Shown here: one piece after another, positions 52,663-54,954 of the stretch
How positions within the stretch are numbered: the stretch's first letter is position 1
Layout: the number at the start of each line of letters is the position of its first letter
NCBI GenBank assembly: GCA_003151475.1
Contig: PLXQ01000018.1
Location: forward strand, 153,449-208,402
Length of the DNA stretch: 54,954 nt
Source: Acidimicrobiaceae bacterium
GTDB lineage: Bacteria > Actinomycetota > Acidimicrobiia > Acidimicrobiales > UBA8190
Direction: 5' to 3'
Position numbers and translations under genes: made by a program
Notes under the pieces: model-generated
Database searches by the model: none
Told to the model about the DNA's origin: nothing
The model's input: only the letters and a program-made list of their open reading frames with translations

Positions 52663-53258
52663 CAGGAACGCAGGCCCAGGCAGTCGAGGATCTGGGCCAC
52701 GGACTCCTCCAGGGGCGAATCCCCGGTCAGGACGAGCTCAGGGGAGGTGGGGACCTCGTAGGGGTCGTCGACCCCGGTGAGAGAGGCCAGCGCTCCCGTC
52801 TGGGCCCGGGCGTAGAGGCCTTTCGGGTCCCGGGTGGCGCAGACGGCCACGGGGGTGGCCACGTAGACCTCGATGAAGGTGATGCCGGCCGACTCATGGA
52901 GCAGGCGGGCCCGGAGCCGTGCTTCGGCGTAGGGGCTGATGAGGGCCACGACGGCCACCACACCGGACTCGGCGAAGAGCTTGGCCACCTCGGCCACGCG
53001 GCGGACGTTCTCGTCCCGGCCGGCCCGGTCGAAACCGAGATCGTTGTTGAGGCCGCAGCGGACGTTGTCGCCGTCGAGGCGGTAGGCGGGGCGACGATGG
53101 GCGATCAGGTGCTCTTCGGTCGCCGTGGCCAGGGTCGACTTGCCCGAGCCCGAGAGACCGGTGAGCCAGATGGTGGCGCCCCGGACGCCGAGGGCCTCCC
53201 AGCGTTCGTCGCGGCTGAGCGATCCCGGCGACCAGACGACATCGGGGTGCCGGTCCAC
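52662..53258 (-). CDS. cysC: Adenylylsulfate (APS) kinase
   Basis: 198 aa. P-loop [12 protein letters not shown], then YRLDGDNVRCGLNNDLGF and RDENVRRVAEVAKLF, the APS-kinase signature; the lid has DPKGLYARA. Makes PAPS from APS. Two nt after the cysN stop, so a single operon cysD-cysN-cysC. Confidence 0.95.
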   Translation of the reverse strand: MDRHPDVVWSPGSLSRDERWEALGVRGATIWLTGLSGSGKSTLATATEEHLIAHRRPAYRLDGDNVRCGLNNDLGFDRAGRDENVRRVAEVAKLFAESGVVAVVALISPYAEARLRARLLHESAGITFIEVYVATPVAVCATRDPKGLYARAQTGALASLTGVDDPYEVPTSPELVLTGDSPLEESVAQILDCLGLRS

Positions 53259-53260
53259 GG

Positions 53261-54511
53261 TCAGTCCGTTCCGAGGATCATGCCCGCGCCCACGGTGACG
53301 TTCGTCTCTTCGCTGGCGAGGATGAAGGAGCCGGTGGTGCGGTTGCGGCGGTAGCTGTCGTAGAAGAGAGGCTGAGTGACGCGGAGGCTGACCCGGCCCA
53401 CCTCGTTGAGCGCCAGGGAGTTGGCCGCCTCGTCGCGGTGCAGGGTGTTGACGTCCAGCCGGTAGTGGACGTCTTTCACCACGGCCCGGACCCAGCGGGT
53501 GGTGTGCTTGACCGAGAGGAAGTCACCGGGCTTCAGGGGCTTGTCCGTCATCCAGCAGACCATGGCGTCGATGTCCTGGGCCATGGTCGGGTGGTTGTGC
53601 GGCCGGCAGATCATGTCGCCGCGCGAGACGTCTAAGTCCTCGGTCAACCGAACGACGACCGACATGGGCGGGAAGGCTTCGGTGACGGGACCGTCGAAGG
53701 TGTCGACCGAGGCGATGGTGGTGGTGAGCCCCGACGGCAGGACAGTGACTTCGTCGCCGGGGCGGAAGACGCCGCCGGCCACCCGGCCGGCGTAGCCGCG
53801 GTAGTCGGGGATGAAGGAGCCGGTGGGCCGGACCACCCACTGGACCGGGATGCGGGGGTCGATGAGGTTTCTGTCCGATGCGATGTAGACCTGCTCGAGA
53901 TGGTGCAGGAGGGACTGTCCCTCGTACCAGCCCATATTGGGTGAGCGCTGAACGACGTTGTCGCCGTTCAGCGCCGAGATGGGGATGAAGGCGAGGTCGG
54001 AGACCTCGAGGCGGGTGGCGAAAGCCTTGAACTCGGCGCAGATGTTGTCGAAGACGGACTGGTCGTAGCCGACGAGGTCCATCTTGTTGACGCAGAGGAC
54101 GAGATGGGGGACGCGCAGGAGCGAGGCCAGGAAGGCATGGCGGCGGGTCTGCTCGACGATGCCCTTGCGGGCGTCGACGAGGACGAGGGTGAGATCGGCC
54201 GTCGAGTTCCCCGTGACCATGTTGCGGGTGTACTGGATGTGGCCCGGGGTGTCGCCGATGATGAACTTGCGGACCGGGGTGGAGAAGTAGCGGTAGGCCA
54301 CGTCGATGGTGATGCCCTGCTCGCGCTCGGCCCGGAGACCGTCGGTCAGAAGGGCCAGGTCGGTGAATTCCTCACCGCGTTGGCGGCTGACGCGCTCGAC
54401 CGCCTCGAGCTGGTCCTCGAAGATGGCCTTGGAGTCGTAGAGGAGACGGCCGATGAGCGTGCTCTTGCCGTCGTCGACGGAGCCGGCGGTGGCGAAACGG
54501 AGAAGCTCCAC
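53261..54511 (-). CDS. cysN: Sulfate adenylyltransferase, GTPase subunit
   Basis: 416 aa. Translation-factor-type GTPase: G1 AGSVDDGKST, G3 DTPGH, G4 NKMD; YRYFSTPVRKFIIGD is typical of CysN. Beta-barrel domains follow. GTP hydrolysis drives APS formation by CysD. In some bacteria CysN and CysC are fused; here they are separate. Confidence 0.95.
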   Translation of the reverse strand: MELLRFATAGSVDDGKSTLIGRLLYDSKAIFEDQLEAVERVSRQRGEEFTDLALLTDGLRAEREQGITIDVAYRYFSTPVRKFIIGDTPGHIQYTRNMVTGNSTADLTLVLVDARKGIVEQTRRHAFLASLLRVPHLVLCVNKMDLVGYDQSVFDNICAEFKAFATRLEVSDLAFIPISALNGDNVVQRSPNMGWYEGQSLLHHLEQVYIASDRNLIDPRIPVQWVVRPTGSFIPDYRGYAGRVAGGVFRPGDEVTVLPSGLTTTIASVDTFDGPVTEAFPPMSVVVRLTEDLDVSRGDMICRPHNHPTMAQDIDAMVCWMTDKPLKPGDFLSVKHTTRWVRAVVKDVHYRLDVNTLHRDEAANSLALNEVGRVSLRVTQPLFYDSYRRNRTTGSFILASEETNVTVGAGMILGTD

Positions 54512-54513
54512 GG

Positions 54514-54954
54514 TTAGAAGTAGCCCTCGCGCTTGCGGTCCTCCATGGAGGACTCGCTGACCCGGTCATCGGCGCGGGTGGCGCCGCGTTCGGTCAGGCG
54601 GGAGACGGCGATCTCCTCGATGATCGCCGCCAGGGTCTCGGCCGTCGACTCCACCGCCCCCGTACAGGTCATGTCGCCCACGGTCCGGTAGCGGACGGTG
54701 GCCTCGAAGGTCTCCTCGCCGTTGACGGGCTCGGTGTGGGGGCCGATGGAGAGGAGCATGCCGTCGCGGCGGAAGACGGGGCGGCGGTGGGAGAAGTAGA
54801 TAGAGGGGATCTCCAGCTGCTCCTGGTCGAGGTACTGCCAGATGTCGAGTTCGGTCCAGTCCGAGATGGGGAAGACCCGGATGTGTTCGTTCGGATGGTG
54901 GCGGCCGTTGTAGAGCGCCCAGAGCTCGGGCCGCTGGTTCTTCGGGTCCCACTG
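54514..54954 (-). CDS. cysD: Sulfate adenylyltransferase, catalytic subunit (C-terminal part)
   Basis: 146 aa of the C-terminus; the start lies beyond the right edge. RVFPISDWTELDIWQYLDQE, IPSIYFSHRRPVFRRDGMLL and the tail DRVSESSMEDRKREGYF are diagnostic for CysD (PAPS-reductase-like PP-loop family). Forms the APS-producing complex with CysN, which begins 2 nt after its stop. Confidence 0.95.
   Translation of the reverse strand, partial: QWDPKNQRPELWALYNGRHHPNEHIRVFPISDWTELDIWQYLDQEQLEIPSIYFSHRRPVFRRDGMLLSIGPHTEPVNGEETFEATVRYRTVGDMTCTGAVESTAETLAAIIEEIAVSRLTERGATRADDRVSESSMEDRKREGYF

Overview
This window is high-GC, gene-dense DNA from an actinobacterium, most likely of the class Acidimicrobiia. 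The evidence is: (i) on the minus strand the order pdtaR-polA-rpsA ... coaE-uvrB-uvrA matches the order I know from Mycobacterium; (ii) there is a large AftD-type arabinofuranosyltransferase; (iii) a short secreted protein carries the FSFGDAGFFGS / GGGYWLL repeat that I associate with Acidimicrobiia; (iv) several genes have a TANNNT -10 box 6-8 nt before the start codon and no Shine-Dalgarno, the layout of leaderless actinobacterial transcripts. The class assignment is inference and was not tested by any search.

Layout. 1-3035: DNA repair and CoA genes (uvrA start, uvrB, coaE) on the minus strand. 3038-13805: a cell-envelope glycan block (SAM methyltransferase, AftD-like GT-C enzyme, GT4 glycosyltransferase, flippase, PIG-V-type mannosyltransferase), with an agmatinase gene fragment stranded after aftD. 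14004-19988: a complete peptide/oligopeptide ABC importer (Tat lipoprotein, two permeases, two ATPases). 20000-24608: an accessory patch with a damaged repeat protein, a winged-helix/ferritin-like gene pair, a receiver-like orphan, an IS3-family element and a broken DUF222 gene. 24747-30606: rpsA, polA, the ANTAR regulator pdtaR and a small coiled-coil gene. In Mycobacterium rpsA and coaE are neighbours, so the ~21.7 kb between them here is either an insertion or a lineage-specific rearrangement.

30719-35040: tRNA-Leu(CAA) followed by two further copies of its 3' end, at 33689 and 34986. They bracket a decayed integrative island holding an IS481-like remnant, a two-gene unit (60-aa ORF plus a 633-aa Ig-domain secreted protein), a SAM methyltransferase and GGTCACA motifs around the middle att copy. 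35061-41426: secreted and membrane proteins (a Cys-containing exported protein, a GT-C-like membrane protein, an M1-type metallopeptidase) and a REC-GGDEF-EAL c-di-GMP protein.

41623-46845: a tightly coupled fatty-acid synthase operon, fabD-fabG-acpP-fabF-ubiB, whose FabD carries a lysine-less biotinyl/lipoyl-like C-terminal domain. 46887-47663: a secreted DUF5666-like protein preceded by a four-copy ACCTGTG operator-like array. 47826-51448: the trpC-F-B-A operon with 4-nt overlaps. 51541-52377: an exported Ig-like repeat protein. 52662-54954: sulfate activation genes cysC-cysN-cysD (cysD is cut by the window end).
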